Assembly: GCA_026874595.1 (NCBI GenBank)
Contig: CM049311.1
Location: 18,685,676-18,749,675, forward strand
Direction of reading: 5' to 3'
Origin: Sipunculus nudus
Taxonomy: Eukaryota > Annelida > Sipuncula > Golfingiida > Sipunculidae
DNA: 64,000 nucleotides
Every line of letters begins with the position of its first letter. Positions within the stretch are counted from its first letter, which is position 1. This document shows, one piece after another, positions 8,196 to 22,800 of the stretch. The position numbers were made by a program, and so were the translations under genes. The notes under the pieces were generated by a model, which worked only from the letters and a program-made list of their open reading frames with translations, did not search any database and was not told where the DNA came from.

Positions 8196-11100
8196 TTGCT
8201 GTCCAAAGTTTCGGTCGGTGAGTCCTTCAGGAAAGGACCCGAACGGTTTTTTTTTTTAATTGCTCGCCGGAAATCTTCCATTTCTGCAGGCAGGTTGGCC
8301 AGTCGCAAATATCTGTTTATTGCTTGCCGGAAATCTTCGATTTCTGCAAGCAGGTTGGTCAGTCGCGGATGTCTGTTTGTCTGTTTGTTGCTTGCCGGAA
8401 ATCTTCGATTTCTGCAAGCAGGTTGGTCAGTCGCGGATGTCTGTTTGTCTGTTTGTCTGTCTGTCTGTCTGTGTACTCTCTACAGGCCACAATTTTCCAG
8501 CAATTGCTTTCAAACTTATACAGCTGGTAGACAATCAAAAGTCCTCGAGGCCTATTGTTATTGGCCGACATAGGTCCAAGGTCAAGGTCAAGGTCATCAA
8601 AAGTATACAAAACGGTTTTTTGTTCATATCTGTGTTAATATTGGTCGTATCTACTTCAACAGTAGCTCATTTTAATCGTCATTCCAAGGCCTGTTTTCTG
8701 GTGTGTAGCTGACTCAATTTGCGGTAACCATGGTAACGCATTTTTGGGGAAAAGTGCTGATATTTTTCTAAATTTGTCAGTTTTAAAGCTACAGAGGTCT
8801 AGTTTTTTGCTTCAGGTAGCATTCACCTAGTACTACAAGATTCTATTAAGAGTCTCGCAATATCTCGTATAATATCTCGTCAAACGAGATAATTCGAGAT
8901 TTCAGTAATCTTGCCCTGGAGGCCACAGTTTTGCAGGAATCTTTTTGAAACTGGCATATCTTAAGTCCTACACTATTATCTCGAAATCAATTTTTCATTT
9001 TTTTAATGCGGCCGCTAGGGGGCGCTGGGTGCAAACCTCCCCAACATATCATGTTTTGGCAATATCTCCAAAATTATAAGCCTCAATTACAAAAACTATA
9101 GTTTATTTTTTTCATCTAAGTCTTCTTCATGAACTCGTTTAGTCATCTGGTCTCAATCTTGTGTCACTTTGTCTGTGTGTCCGTCTGTTTCTTAGTTGTC
9201 CTCAAATCCGCTTGCTTGCCGGTTCTTGCGTCTCACATATAGCCTTCTACAGGACACAGTTTTGAAAGAATATTTTTAAAACTATTACATCTTATGTCTC
9301 ACACTAATATCTCGAAACGGATTTTCCATTTTCCAGAATTGGCCGCTAGGGGGCGCTGCACATGACCCTCACACACATATCATCATATTGGCCATATCTC
9401 TAAAACCCAAAGACTCAATTACATAAACCATAGCTTATGTTCTTCGTCTGAGTCTTCTCCATAACCTGGTTAAGTCATCTGGTCTCGGTCTTGTGTCACT
9501 TTGTCAGTATGTCCATATAAACGGAGGGAAACCTGAATGCACAGAGTCATGCAGGAATGCACGATGACACGCGTTTTAGTAAGACAAAGACTCGTGTAGG
9601 TATGAGCGACAATCAGCGCAGTTTGCTCGTTTTGTGTAGGGTCCATCGGGCCAAATGCCAATTCAGGCCCGCAGCCGACGGGATGAATTAATTGGCGTAG
9701 CGGGGACCACGGCCATTTCCTGGTAAAAACTTGGGAATAAATATACCGGACGGGCTGACCATTTTCTCAGGGCCATAGGAATGTCACCATTCCAGTGTGC
9801 CCTCAGACCTGGTCAGACCTGGTCAGACCTAAAACGCGTGCCTGCACATCTGTGCGCATGCAGGTGATTGCTGTCCAAAGTTTCGGTCGGTGAGTCCTTC
9901 AGGAAAGGACCCGAACGGTTTTTTTTTTTAATTGCTCGCCGGAAATCTTCCATTTCTGCAGGCAGGTTGGCCAGTCGCAAATATCTGTTTATTGCTTGCC
10001 GGAAATCTTCGATTTCTGCAAGCAGGTTGGTCAGTCGCGGATGTCTGTTTGTCTGTTTGTTGCTTGCCGGAAATCTTCGATTTCTGCAAGCAGGTTGGTC
10101 AGTCGCGGATGTCTGTTTGTCTGTTTGTCTGTCTGTCTGTCTGTGTACTCTCTACAGGCCACAATTTTCCAGCAATTGCTTTCAAACTTATACAGCTGGT
10201 AGACAATCAAAAGTCCTCGAGGCCTATTGTTATTGGCCGACATAGGTCCAAGGTCAAGGTCAAGGTCATCAAAAGTATACAAAACGGTTTTTTGTTCATA
10301 TCTGTGTTAATATTGGTCGTATCTACTTCAACAGTAGCTCATTTTAATCGTCATTCCAAGGCCTGTTTTCTGGTGTGTAGCTGACTCAATTTGCGGTAAC
10401 CATGGTAACGCATTTTTGGGGAAAAGTGCTGATATTTTTCTAAATTTGTCAGTTTTAAAGCTACAGAGGTCTAGTTTTTTGCTTCAGGTAGCATTCACCT
10501 AGTACTACAAGATTCTATTAAGAGTCTCGCAATATCTCGTATAATATCTCGTCAAACGAGATAATTCGAGATTTCAGTAATCTTGCCCTGGAGGCCACAG
10601 TTTTGCAGGAATCTTTTTGAAACTGGCATATCTTAAGTCCTACACTATTATCTCGAAATCAATTTTTCATTTTTTTAATGCGGCCGCTAGGGGGCGCTGG
10701 GTGCAAACCTCCCCAACATATCATGTTTTGGCAATATCTCCAAAATTATAAGCCTCAATTACAAAAACTATAGTTTATTTTTTTCATCTAAGTCTTCTTC
10801 ATGAACTCGTTTAGTCATCTGGTCTCAATCTTGTGTCACTTTGTCTGTGTGTCCGTCTGTTTCTTAGTTGTCCTCAAATCCGCTTGCTTGCCGGTTCTTG
10901 CGTCTCACATATAGCCTTCTACAGGACACAGTTTTGAAAGAATATTTTTAAAACTATTACATCTTATGTCTCACACTAATATCTCGAAACGGATTTTCCA
11001 TTTTCCAGAATTGGCCGCTAGGGGGCGCTGCACATGACCCTCACACACATATCATCATATTGGCCATATCTCTAAAACCCAAAGACTCAATTACATAAAC

Positions 11101-11539
11101 CATAGCTTATGTTCTTCGTCTGAGTCTTCTCCATAACCTGGTTAAGTCATCTGGTCTCGGTCTTGTGTCACTTTGTCAGTATGTCCATATAAACGGAGGG
11201 AAACCTGAATGCACAGAGTCATGCAGGAATGCACGATGACACGCGTTTTAGTAAGACAAAGACTCGTGTAGGTATGAGCGACAATCAGCGCAGTTTGCTC
11301 GTTTTGTGTAGGGTCCATCGGGCCAAATGCCAATTCAGGCCCGCAGCCGACGGGATGAATTAATTGGCGTAGCGGGGACCACGGCCATTTCCTGGTAAAA
11401 ACTTGGGAATAAATATACCGGACGGGCTGACCATTTTCTCAGGGCCATAGGAATGTCACCATTCCAGTGTGCCCTCAGACCTGGTCAGACCTGGTCAGAC
11501 CTAAAACGCGTGCCTGCACATCTGTGCGCATGCAGGTGA
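8196..11539 (+). repeat. Monomers 5-6, canonical
   Basis: Two 1,672-bp copies (8196-9867, 9868-11539) without variants that I noticed. Confidence 0.93.
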
Positions 11540-13211
11540 TTGCTGTCCAAAGTTTCGGTCGGTGAGTCCTTCAGGAAAGGACCCGAACGGTTTTTTTTTT
11601 TAATTGCTCGCCGGAAATCTTCCATTTCTGCAGGCAGGTTGGCCAGTCGCAAATATCTGTTTATTGCTTGCCGGAAATCTTCGATTTCTGCAAGCAGGTT
11701 GGTCAGTCGCGGATGTCTGTTTGTCTGTTTGTTGCTTGCCGGAAATCTTCGATTTCTGCAAGCAGGTTGGTCAGTCGCGGATGTCTGTTTGTCTGTTTGT
11801 CTGTCTGTCTGTCTGTGTACTCTCTACAGGCCACAATTTTCCAGCAATTGCTTTCAAACTTATACAGCTGGTAGACAATCAAAAGTCCTCGAGGCCTATT
11901 GTTATTGGCCGACATAGGTCCAAGGTCAAGGTCAAGGTCATCAAAAGTATACAAAACGGTTTTTTGTTCATATCTGTGTTAATATTGGTCGTATCTACTT
12001 CAACAGTAGCTCATTTTAATCGTCATTCCAAGGCCTGTTTTCTGGTGTGTAGCTGACTCAATTTGCGGTAACCATGGTAACGCATTTTTGGGGAAAAGTG
12101 CTGATATTTTTCTAAATTTGTCAGTTTTAAAGCTACAGAGGTCTAGTTTTTTGCTTCAGGTAGCATTCACCTAGTACTACAAGATTCTATTAAGAGTCTC
12201 GCAATATCTCGTATAATATCTCGTCAAACGAGATAATTCGAGATTTCAGTAATCTTGCCCTGGAGGCCACAGTTTTGCAGGAATCTTTTTGAAACTGGCA
12301 TATCTTAAGTCCTACACTATTATCTCGAAATCAATTTTTCATTTTTTTAATGCGGCCGCTAGGGGGCGCTGGGTGCAAACCTCCCCAACATATCATGTTT
12401 TGGCAATATCTCCAAAATTATAAGCCTCAATTACAAAAACTATAGTTTATTTTTTTCATCTAAGTCTTCTTCATGAACTCGTTTAGTCATCTGGTCTCAA
12501 TCTTGTGTCACTTTGTCTGTGTGTCCGTCTGTTTCTTAGTTGTCCTCAAATCCGCTTGCTTGCCGGTTCTTGCGTCTCACATATAGCCTTCTACAGGACA
12601 CAGTTTTGAAAGAATATTTTTAAAACTATTACATCTTATGTCTCACACTAATATCTCGAAACAGATTTTCCATTTTCCAGAATTGGCCGCTAGGGGGCGC
12701 TGCACATGACCCTCACACACATATCATCATATTGGCCATATCTCTAAAACCCAAAGACTCAATTACATAAACCATAGCTTATGTTCTTCGTCTGAGTCTT
12801 CTCCATAACCTGGTTAAGTCATCTGGTCTCGGTCTTGTGTCACTTTGTCAGTATGTCCATATAAACGGAGGGAAACCTGAATGCACAGAGTCATGCAGGA
12901 ATGCACGATGACACGCGTTTTAGTAAGACAAAGACTCGTGTAGGTATGAGCGACAATCAGCGCAGTTTGCTCGTTTTGTGTAGGGTCCATCGGGCCAAAT
13001 GCCAATTCAGGCCCGCAGCCGACGGGATGAATTAATTGGCGTAGCGGGGACCACGGCCATTTCCTGGTAAAAACTTGGGAATAAATATACCGGACGGGCT
13101 GACCATTTTCTCAGGGCCATAGGAATGTCACCATTCCAGTGTGCCCTCAGACCTGGTCAGACCTGGTCAGACCTAAAACGCGTGCCTGCACATCTGTGCG
13201 CATGCAGGTGA
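11540..13211 (+). repeat. Monomer 7, G-to-A variant
   Basis: A at 12663 (CG to CA in module B), the same change as 2632 in monomer 1, six monomers away. Confidence 0.95.
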
Positions 13212-14883
13212 TTGCTGTCCAAAGTTTCGGTCGGTGAGTCCTTCAGGAAAGGACCCGAACGGTTTTTTTTTTTAATTGCTCGCCGGAAATCTTCCATTTC
13301 TGCAGGCAGGTTGGCCAGTCGCAAATATCTGTTTATTGCTTGCCGGAAATCTTCGATTTCTGCAAGCAGGTTGGTCAGTCGCGGATGTCTGTTTGTCTGT
13401 TTGTTGCTTGCCGGAAATCTTCGATTTCTGCAAGCAGGTTGGTCAGTCGCGGATGTCTGTTTGTCTGTTTGTCTGTCTGTCTGTCTGTGTACTCTCTACA
13501 GGCCACAATTTTCCAGCAATTGCTTTCAAACTTATACAGCTGGTAGACAATCAAAAGTCCTCGAGGCCTATTGTTATTGGCCGACATAGGTCCAAGGTCA
13601 AGGTCAAGGTCATCAAAAGTATACAAAACGGTTTTTTGGTCATATCTGTGTTAATATTGGTCGTATCTACTTCAACAGTAGCTCATTTTAATCGTCATTC
13701 CAAGGCCTGTTTTCTGGTGTGTAGCTGACTCAATTTGCGGTAACCATGGTAACGCATTTTTGGGGAAAAGTGCTGATATTTTTCTAAATTTGTCAGTTTT
13801 AAAGCTACAGAGGTCTAGTTTTTTGCTTCAGGTAGCATTCACCTAGTACTACAAGATTCTATTAAGAGTCTCGCAATATCTCGTATAATATCTCGTCAAA
13901 CGAGATAATTCGAGATTTCAGTAATCTTGCCCTGGAGGCCACAGTTTTGCAGGAATCTTTTTGAAACTGGCATATCTTAAGTCCTACACTATTATCTCGA
14001 AATCAATTTTTCATTTTTTTAATGCGGCCGCTAGGGGGCGCTGGGTGCAAACCTCCCCAACATATCATGTTTTGGCAATATCTCCAAAATTATAAGCCTC
14101 AATTACAAAAACTATAGTTTATTTTTTTCATCTAAGTCTTCTTCATGAACTCGTTTAGTCATCTGGTCTCAATCTTGTGTCACTTTGTCTGTGTGTCCGT
14201 CTGTTTCTTAGTTGTCCTCAAATCCGCTTGCTTGCCGGTTCTTGCGTCTCACATATAGCCTTCTACAGGACACAGTTTTGAAAGAATATTTTTAAAACTA
14301 TTACATCTTATGTCTCACACTAATATCTCGAAACGGATTTTCCATTTTCCAGAATTGGCCGCTAGGGGGCGCTGCACATGACCCTCACACACATATCATC
14401 ATATTGGCCATATCTCTAAAACCCAAAGACTCAATTACATAAACCATAGCTTATGTTCTTCGTCTGAGTCTTCTCCATAACCTGGTTAAGTCATCTGGTC
14501 TCGGTCTTGTGTCACTTTGTCAGTATGTCCATATAAACGGAGGGAAACCTGAATGCACAGAGTCATGCAGGAATGCACGATGACACGCGTTTTAGTAAGA
14601 CAAAGACTCGTGTAGGTATGAGCGACAATCAGCGCAGTTTGCTCGTTTTGTGTAGGGTCCATCGGGCCAAATGCCAATTCAGGCCCGCAGCCGACGGGAT
14701 GAATTAATTGGCGTAGCGGGGACCACGGCCATTTCCTGGTAAAAACTTGGGAATAAATATACCGGACGGGCTGACCATTTTCTCAGGGCCATAGGAATGT
14801 CACCATTCCAGTGTGCCCTCAGACCTGGTCAGACCTGGTCAGACCTAAAACGCGTGCCTGCACATCTGTGCGCATGCAGGTGA
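13212..14883 (+). repeat. Monomer 8, private T-to-G variant
   Basis: G at 13639 in the GTTTTTTGTTC stretch downstream of the AGGTCA triplet. Confidence 0.95.
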
Positions 14884-16555
14884 TTGCTGTCCAAAGTTTC
14901 GGTCGGTGAGTCCTTCAGGAAAGGACCCGAACGGTTTTTTTTTTTAATTGCTCGCCGGAAATCTTCCATTTCTGCAGGCAGGTTGGCCAGTCGCAAATAT
15001 CTGTTTATTGCTTGCCGGAAATCTTCGATTTCTGCAAGCAGGTTGGTCAGTCGCGGATGTCTGTTTGTCTGTTTGTTGCTTGCCGGAAATCTTCGATTTC
15101 TGCAAGCAGGTTGGTCAGTCGCGGATGTCTGTTTGTCTGTTTGTCTGTCTGTCTGTCTGTGTACTCTCTACAGGCCACAATTTTCCAGCAATTGCTTTCA
15201 AACTTATACAGCTGGTAGACAATCAAAAGTCCTCGAGGCCTATTGTTATTGGCCGACATAGGTCCAAGGTCAAGGTCAAGGTCATCAAAAGTATACAAAA
15301 CGGTTTTTTGTTCATATCTGTGTTAATATTGGTCGTATCTACTTCAACAGTAGCTCATTTTAATCGTCATTCCAAGGCCTGTTTTCTGGTGTGTAGCTGA
15401 CTCAATTTGCGGTAACCATGGTAACGCATTTTTGGGGAAAAGTGCTGATATTTTTCTAAATTTGTCAGTTTTAAAGCTACAGAGGTCTAGTTTTTTGCTT
15501 CAGGTAGCATTCACCTAGTACTACAAGATTCTATTAAGAGTCTCGCAATATCTCGTATAATATCTCGTCAAACGAGATAATTCGAGATTTCAGTAATCTT
15601 GCCCTGGAGGCCACAGTTTTGCAGGAATCTTTTTGAAACTGGCATATCTTAAGTCCTACACTATTATCTCGAAATCAATTTTTCATTTTTTTAATGCGGC
15701 CGCTAGGGGGCGCTGGGTGCAAACCTCCCCAACATATCATGTTTTGGCAATATCTCCAAAATTATAAGCCTCAATTACAAAAACTATAGTTTATTTTTTT
15801 CATCTAAGTCTTCTTCATGAACTCGTTTAGTCATCTGGTCTCAATCTTGTGTCACTTTGTCTGTGTGTCCGTCTGTTTCTTAGTTGTCCTCAAATCCGCT
15901 TGCTTGCCGGTTCTTGCGTCTCACATATAGCCTTCTACAGGACACAGTTTTGAAAGAATATTTTTAAAACTATTACATCTTATGTCTCACACTAATATCT
16001 CGAAACGGATTTTCCATTTTCCAGAATTGGCCGCTAGGGGGCGCTGCACATGACCCTCACACACATATCATCATATTGGCCATATCTCTAAAACCCAAAG
16101 ACTCAATTACATAAACCATAGCTTATGTTCTTCGTCTGAGTCTTCTCCATAACCTGGTTAAGTCATCTGGTCTCGGTCTTGTGTCACTTTGTCAGTATGT
16201 CCATATAAACGGAGGGAAACCTGAATGCACAGAGTCATGCAGGAATGCACGATGACACGCGTTTTAGTAAGACAAAGACTCGTGTAGGTATGAGCGACAA
16301 TCAGCGCAGTTTGCTCGTTTTGTGTAGGGTCCATCGGGCCAAATGCCAATTCAGGCCCGCAGCCGACGGGATGAATTAATTGGCGTAGCGGGGACCACGG
16401 CCATTTCCTGGTAAAAACTTGGGAATAAATATACCGGACGGGCTGACCATTTTCTCAGGGCCATAGGAATGTCACCATTCCAGTGTGCCCTCAGACCTGG
16501 TCAGACCTGGTCAGACCTAAAACGCGTGCCTGCACATCTGTGCGCATGCAGGTGA
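14884..16555 (+). repeat. Monomer 9, canonical
   Basis: Length 1,672 bp, no variant noticed. It is the last copy before the higher-order repeat block. Confidence 0.93.
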
Positions 16556-18227
16556 TTGCTGTCCAAAGTTTCGGTCGGTGAGTCCTTCAGGAAAGGACCC
16601 GAACGGTTTTTTTTTTTAATTGCTCGCCGGAAATCTTCCATTTCTGCAGGCAGGTTGGCCAGTCGCAAATATCTGTTTATTGCTTGCCGGAAATCTTCGA
16701 TTTCTGCAAGCAGGTTGGTCAGTCGCGGATGTCTGTTTGTCTGTTTGTTGCTTGCCGGAAATCTTCGATTTCTGCAAGCAGGTTGGTCAGTTGCGGATGT
16801 CTGTTTGTCTGTTTGTCTGTCTGTCTGTCTGTGTACTCTCTACAGGCCACAATTTTCCAGCAATTGCTTTCAAACTTATACAGCTGGTAGACAATCAAAA
16901 GTCCTCGAGGCCTATTGTTATTGGCCGACATAGGTCCAAGGTCAAGGTCAAGGTCATCAAAAGTATACAAAACGGTTTTTTGTTCATATCTGTGTTAATA
17001 TTGGTCGTATCTACTTCAACAGTAGCTCATTTTAATCGTCATTCCAAGGCCTGTTTTCTGGTGTGTAGCTGACTCAATTTGCGGTAACCATGGTAACGCA
17101 TTTTTGGGGAAAAGTGCTGATATTTTTCTAAATTTGTCAGTTTTAAAGCTACAGAGGTCTAGTTTTTTGCTTCAGGTAGCATTCACCTAGTACTACAAGA
17201 TTCTATTAAGAGTCTCGCAATATCTCGTATAATATCTCGTCAAACGAGATAATTCGAGATTTCAGTAATCTTGCCCTGGAGGCCACAGTTTTGCAGGAAT
17301 CTTTTTGAAACTGGCATATCTTAAGTCCTACACTATTATCTCGAAATCAATTTTTCATTTTTTTAATGCGGCCGCTAGGGGGCGCTGGGTGCAAACCTCC
17401 CCAACATATCATGTTTTGGCAATATCTCCAAAATTATAAGCCTCAATTACAAAAACTATAGTTTATTTTTTTCATCTAAGTCTTCTTCATGAACTCGTTT
17501 AGTCATCTGGTCTCAATCTTGTGTCACTTTGTCTGTGTGTCCGTCTGTTTCTTAGTTGTCCTCAAATCCGCTTGCTTGCCGGTTCTTGCGTCTCACATAT
17601 AGCCTTCTACAGGACACAGTTTTGAAAGAATATTTTTAAAACTATTACATCTTATGTCTCACACTAATATCTCGAAACGGATTTTCCATTTTCCAGAATT
17701 GGCCGCTAGGGGGCGCTGCACATGACCCTCACACACATATCATCATATTGGCCATATCTCTAAAACCCAAAGACTCAATTACATAAACCATAGCTTATGT
17801 TCTTCGTCTGAGTCTTCTCCATAACCTGGTTAAGTCATCTGGTCTCGGTCTTGTGTCACTTTGTCAGTATGTCCATATAAACGGAGGGAAACCTGAATGC
17901 ACAGAGTCATGCAGGAATGCACGATGACACGCGTTTTAGTAAGACAAAGACTCGTGTAGGTATGAGCGACAATCAGCGCAGTTTGCTCGTTTTGTGTAGG
18001 GTCCATCGGGCCAAATGCCAATTCAGGCCCGCAGCCGACGGGATGAATTAATTGGCGTAGCGGGGACCACGGCCATTTCCTGGTAAAAACTTGGGAATAA
18101 ATATACCGGACGGGCTGACCATTTTCTCAGGGCCATAGGAATGTCACCATTCCAGTGTGCCCTCAGACCTGGTCAGACCTGGTCAGACCTAAAACGCGTG
18201 CCTGCACATCTGTGCGCATGCAGGTGA
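16556..18227 (+). repeat. Monomer 10, T-marker copy of higher-order unit 1
   Basis: T at 16792 (TCGCGG to TTGCGG, a CpG transition). Confidence 0.95.
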
Positions 18228-19889
18228 TTGCTGTCCAAAGTTTCGGTCGGTGAGTCCTTCAGGAAAGGACCCGAACGGTTTTTTTTTTTAATTGCTCGCC
18301 GGAAATCTTCCATTTCTGCAGGCAGGTTGGCCAGTCGCAAATATCTGTTTATTGCTTGCCGGAAATCTTCGATTTCTGCAAGCAGGTTGGTCAGTCGCGG
18401 ATGTCTGTTTGTCTGTTTGTTGCTTGCCGGAAATCTTCGATTTCTGCAAGCAGGTTGGTCAGTCGCGGATGTCTGTTTGTCTGTTTGTCTGTCTGTCTGT
18501 CTGTGTACTCTCTACAGGCCACAATTTTCCAGCAATTGCTTTCAAACTTATACAGCTGGTAGACAATCAAAAGTCCTCGAGGCCTATTGTTATTGGCCGA
18601 CATAGGTCCAAGGTCAAGGTCAAGGTCATCAAAAGTATACAAAACGGTTTTTTGTTCATATCTGTGTTAATATTGGTCGTATCTACTTCAACAGTAGCTC
18701 ATTTTAATCGTCATTCCAAGGCCTGTTTTCTGGTGTGTAGCTGACTCAATTTGCGGTAACCATGGTAACGCATTTTTGGGGAAAAGTGCTGATATTTTTC
18801 TAAATTTGTCAGTTTTAAAGCTACAGAGGTCTAGTTTTTTGCTTCAGGTAGCATTCACCTAGTACTACAAGATTCTATTAAGAGTCTCGCAATATCTCGT
18901 ATAATATCTCGTCAAACGAGATAATTCGAGATTTCAGTAATCTTGCCCTGGAGGCCACAGTTTTGCAGGAATCTTTTTGAAACTGGCATATCTTAAGTCC
19001 TACACTATTATCTCGAAATCGATTTTTCATTTTTTTAATGCGGCCGCTAGGGGGCGCTGGGTGCAAACCTCCCCAACATATCATGTTTTGGCAATATCTC
19101 CAAAATTATAAGCCTCAATTACAAAAACTATAGTTTATTTTTTTCATCTAAGTCTTCTTCATGAACTCGTTTAGTCATCTGGTCTCAATCTTGTGTCACT
19201 TTGTCTGTGTGTCCGTCTGTTTCTTAGTTGTCCTCAAATCCGCTTGCTTGCCGGTTCTTGCGTCTCACATATAGCCTTCTACAGGACACAGTTTTGAAAG
19301 AATATTTTTAAAACTATTACATCTTATGTCTCACACTAATATCTCGAAACGGATTTTCCATTTTCCAGAATTGGCCGCTAGGGGGCGCTGCACATGACCC
19401 TCACACACATATCATCATATTGGCCATATCTCTAAAACCCAAAGACTCAATTACATAAACCATAGCTTATGTTCTTCGTCTGAGTCTTCTCCATAACCTG
19501 GTTAAGTCATCTGGTCTCGGTCTTGTGTCACTTTGTCAGTATGTCCATATAAACGGAGGGAAACCTGAATGCACAGAGTCATGCAGGAATGCACGATGAC
19601 ACGCGTTTTAGTAAGACAAAGACTCGTGTAGGTATGAGCGACAATCAGCGCAGTTTGCTCGTTTTGTGTAGGGTCCATCGGGCCAAATGCCAATTCAGGC
19701 CCGCAGCCGACGGGATGAATTAATTGGCGTAGCGGGGACCACGGCCATTTCCTGGTAAAAACTTGGGAATAAATATACCGGACGGGCTGACCATTTTCTC
19801 AGGGCCATAGGAATGTCACCATTCCAGTGTGCCCTCAGACCTGGTCAGACCTAAAATGCGTGCCTGCACATCTGTGCGCATGCAGGTGA
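18228..19889 (+). repeat. Monomer 11, short copy of higher-order unit 1
   Basis: Length 1,662 bp, lacking one 10-bp unit. It also has G at 19021 (majority A, creating a CG) and T at 19857 (majority C, CG to TG). The 19021 change removes a stop codon on the minus strand and creates a 68-codon frame found in no other copy. Confidence 0.95.
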
Positions 19890-22800
19890 TTGCTGTCCAA
19901 AGTTTCGGTCGGTGAGTCCTTCAGGAAAGGACCCGAACGGTTTTTTTTTTTAATTGCTCGCCGGAAATCTTCCATTTCTGCAGGCAGGTTGGCCAGTCGC
20001 AAATATCTGTTTATTGCTTGCCGGAAATCTTCGATTTCTGCAAGCAGGTTGGTCAGTCGCGGATGTCTGTTTGTCTGTTTGTTGCTTGCCGGAAATCTTC
20101 GATTTCTGCAAGCAGGTTGGTCAGTCGCGGATGTCTGTTTGTCTGTTTGTCTGTCTGTCTGTCTGTGTACTCTCTACAGGCCACAATTTTCCAGCAATTG
20201 CTTTCAAACTTATACAGCTGGTAGACAATCAAAAGTCCTCGAGGCCTATTGTTATTGGCCGACATAGGTCCAAGGTCAAGGTCAAGGTCATCAAAAGTAT
20301 ACAAAACGGTTTTTTGTTCATATCTGTGTTAATATTGGTCGTATCTACTTCAACAGTAGCTCATTTTAATCGTCATTCCAAGGCCTGTTTTCTGGTGTGT
20401 AGCTGACTCAATTTGCGGTAACCATGGTAACGCATTTTTGGGGAAAAGTGCTGATATTTTTCTAAATTTGTCAGTTTTAAAGCTACAGAGGTCTAGTTTT
20501 TTGCTTCAGGTAGCATTCACCTAGTACTACAAGATTCTATTAAGAGTCTCGCAATATCTCGTATAATATCTCGTCAAACGAGATAATTCGAGATTTCAGT
20601 AATCTTGCCCTGGAGGCCACAGTTTTGCAGGAATCTTTTTGAAACTGGCATATCTTAAGTCCTACACTATTATCTCGAAATCAATTTTTCATTTTTTTAA
20701 TGCGGCCGCTAGGGGGCGCTGGGTGCAAACCTCCCCAACATATCATGTTTTGGCAATATCTCCAAAATTATAAGCCTCAATTACAAAAACTATAGTTTAT
20801 TTTTTTCATCTAAGTCTTCTTCATGAACTCGTTTAGTCATCTGGTCTCAATCTTGTGTCACTTTGTCTGTGTGTCCGTCTGTTTCTTAGTTGTCCTCAAA
20901 TCCGCTTGCTTGCCGGTTCTTGCGTCTCACATATAGCCTTCTACAGGACACAGTTTTGAAAGAATATTTTTAAAACTATTACATCTTATGTCTCACACTA
21001 ATATCTCGAAACGGATTTTCCATTTTCCAGAATTGGCCGCTAGGGGGCGCTGCACATGACCCTCACACACATATCATCATATTGGCCATATCTCTAAAAC
21101 CCAAAGACTCAATTACATAAACCATAGCTTATGTTCTTCGTCTGAGTCTTCTCCATAACCTGGTTAAGTCATCTGGTCTCGGTCTTGTGTCACTTTGTCA
21201 GTATGTCCATATAAACGGAGGGAAACCTGAATGCACAGAGTCATGCAGGAATGCACGATGACACGCGTTTTAGTAAGACAAAGACTCGTGTAGGTATGAG
21301 CGACAATCAGCGCAGTTTGCTCGTTTTGTGTAGGGTCCATCGGGCCAAATGCCAATTCAGGCCCGCAGCCGACGGGATGAATTAATTGGCGTAGCGGGGA
21401 CCACGGCCATTTCCTGGTAAAAACTTGGGAATAAATATACCGGACGGGCTGACCATTTTCTCAGGGCCATAGGAATGTCACCATTCCAGTGTGCCCTCAG
21501 ACCTGGTCAGACCTGGTCAGACCTAAAACGCGTGCCTGCACATCTGTGCGCATGCAGGTGATTGCTGTCCAAAGTTTCGGTCGGTGAGTCCTTCAGGAAA
21601 GGACCCGAACGGTTTTTTTTTTTAATTGCTCGCCGGAAATCTTCCATTTCTGCAGGCAGGTTGGCCAGTCGCAAATATCTGTTTATTGCTTGCCGGAAAT
21701 CTTCGATTTCTGCAAGCAGGTTGGTCAGTCGCGGATGTCTGTTTGTCTGTTTGTTGCTTGCCGGAAATCTTCGATTTCTGCAAGCAGGTTGGTCAGTCGC
21801 GGATGTCTGTTTGTCTGTTTGTCTGTCTGTCTGTCTGTGTACTCTCTACAGGCCACAATTTTCCAGCAATTGCTTTCAAACTTATACAGCTGGTAGACAA
21901 TCAAAAGTCCTCGAGGCCTATTGTTATTGGCCGACATAGGTCCAAGGTCAAGGTCAAGGTCATCAAAAGTATACAAAACGGTTTTTTGTTCATATCTGTG
22001 TTAATATTGGTCGTATCTACTTCAACAGTAGCTCATTTTAATCGTCATTCCAAGGCCTGTTTTCTGGTGTGTAGCTGACTCAATTTGCGGTAACCATGGT
22101 AACGCATTTTTGGGGAAAAGTGCTGATATTTTTCTAAATTTGTCAGTTTTAAAGCTACAGAGGTCTAGTTTTTTGCTTCAGGTAGCATTCACCTAGTACT
22201 ACAAGATTCTATTAAGAGTCTCGCAATATCTCGTATAATATCTCGTCAAACGAGATAATTCGAGATTTCAGTAATCTTGCCCTGGAGGCCACAGTTTTGC
22301 AGGAATCTTTTTGAAACTGGCATATCTTAAGTCCTACACTATTATCTCGAAATCAATTTTTCATTTTTTTAATGCGGCCGCTAGGGGGCGCTGGGTGCAA
22401 ACCTCCCCAACATATCATGTTTTGGCAATATCTCCAAAATTATAAGCCTCAATTACAAAAACTATAGTTTATTTTTTTCATCTAAGTCTTCTTCATGAAC
22501 TCGTTTAGTCATCTGGTCTCAATCTTGTGTCACTTTGTCTGTGTGTCCGTCTGTTTCTTAGTTGTCCTCAAATCCGCTTGCTTGCCGGTTCTTGCGTCTC
22601 ACATATAGCCTTCTACAGGACACAGTTTTGAAAGAATATTTTTAAAACTATTACATCTTATGTCTCACACTAATATCTCGAAACGGATTTTCCATTTTCC
22701 AGAATTGGCCGCTAGGGGGCGCTGCACATGACCCTCACACACATATCATCATATTGGCCATATCTCTAAAACCCAAAGACTCAATTACATAAACCATAGC

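Noticed and set aside
18878-19084. 68-codon minus-strand frame with an ATG start, found in one monomer only
   Set aside because: It exists only because A-to-G at 19021 removes a TGA stop present in all other copies. It runs across the CTCF-like site A and the CGAGAT inverted repeat, and has no coding character.
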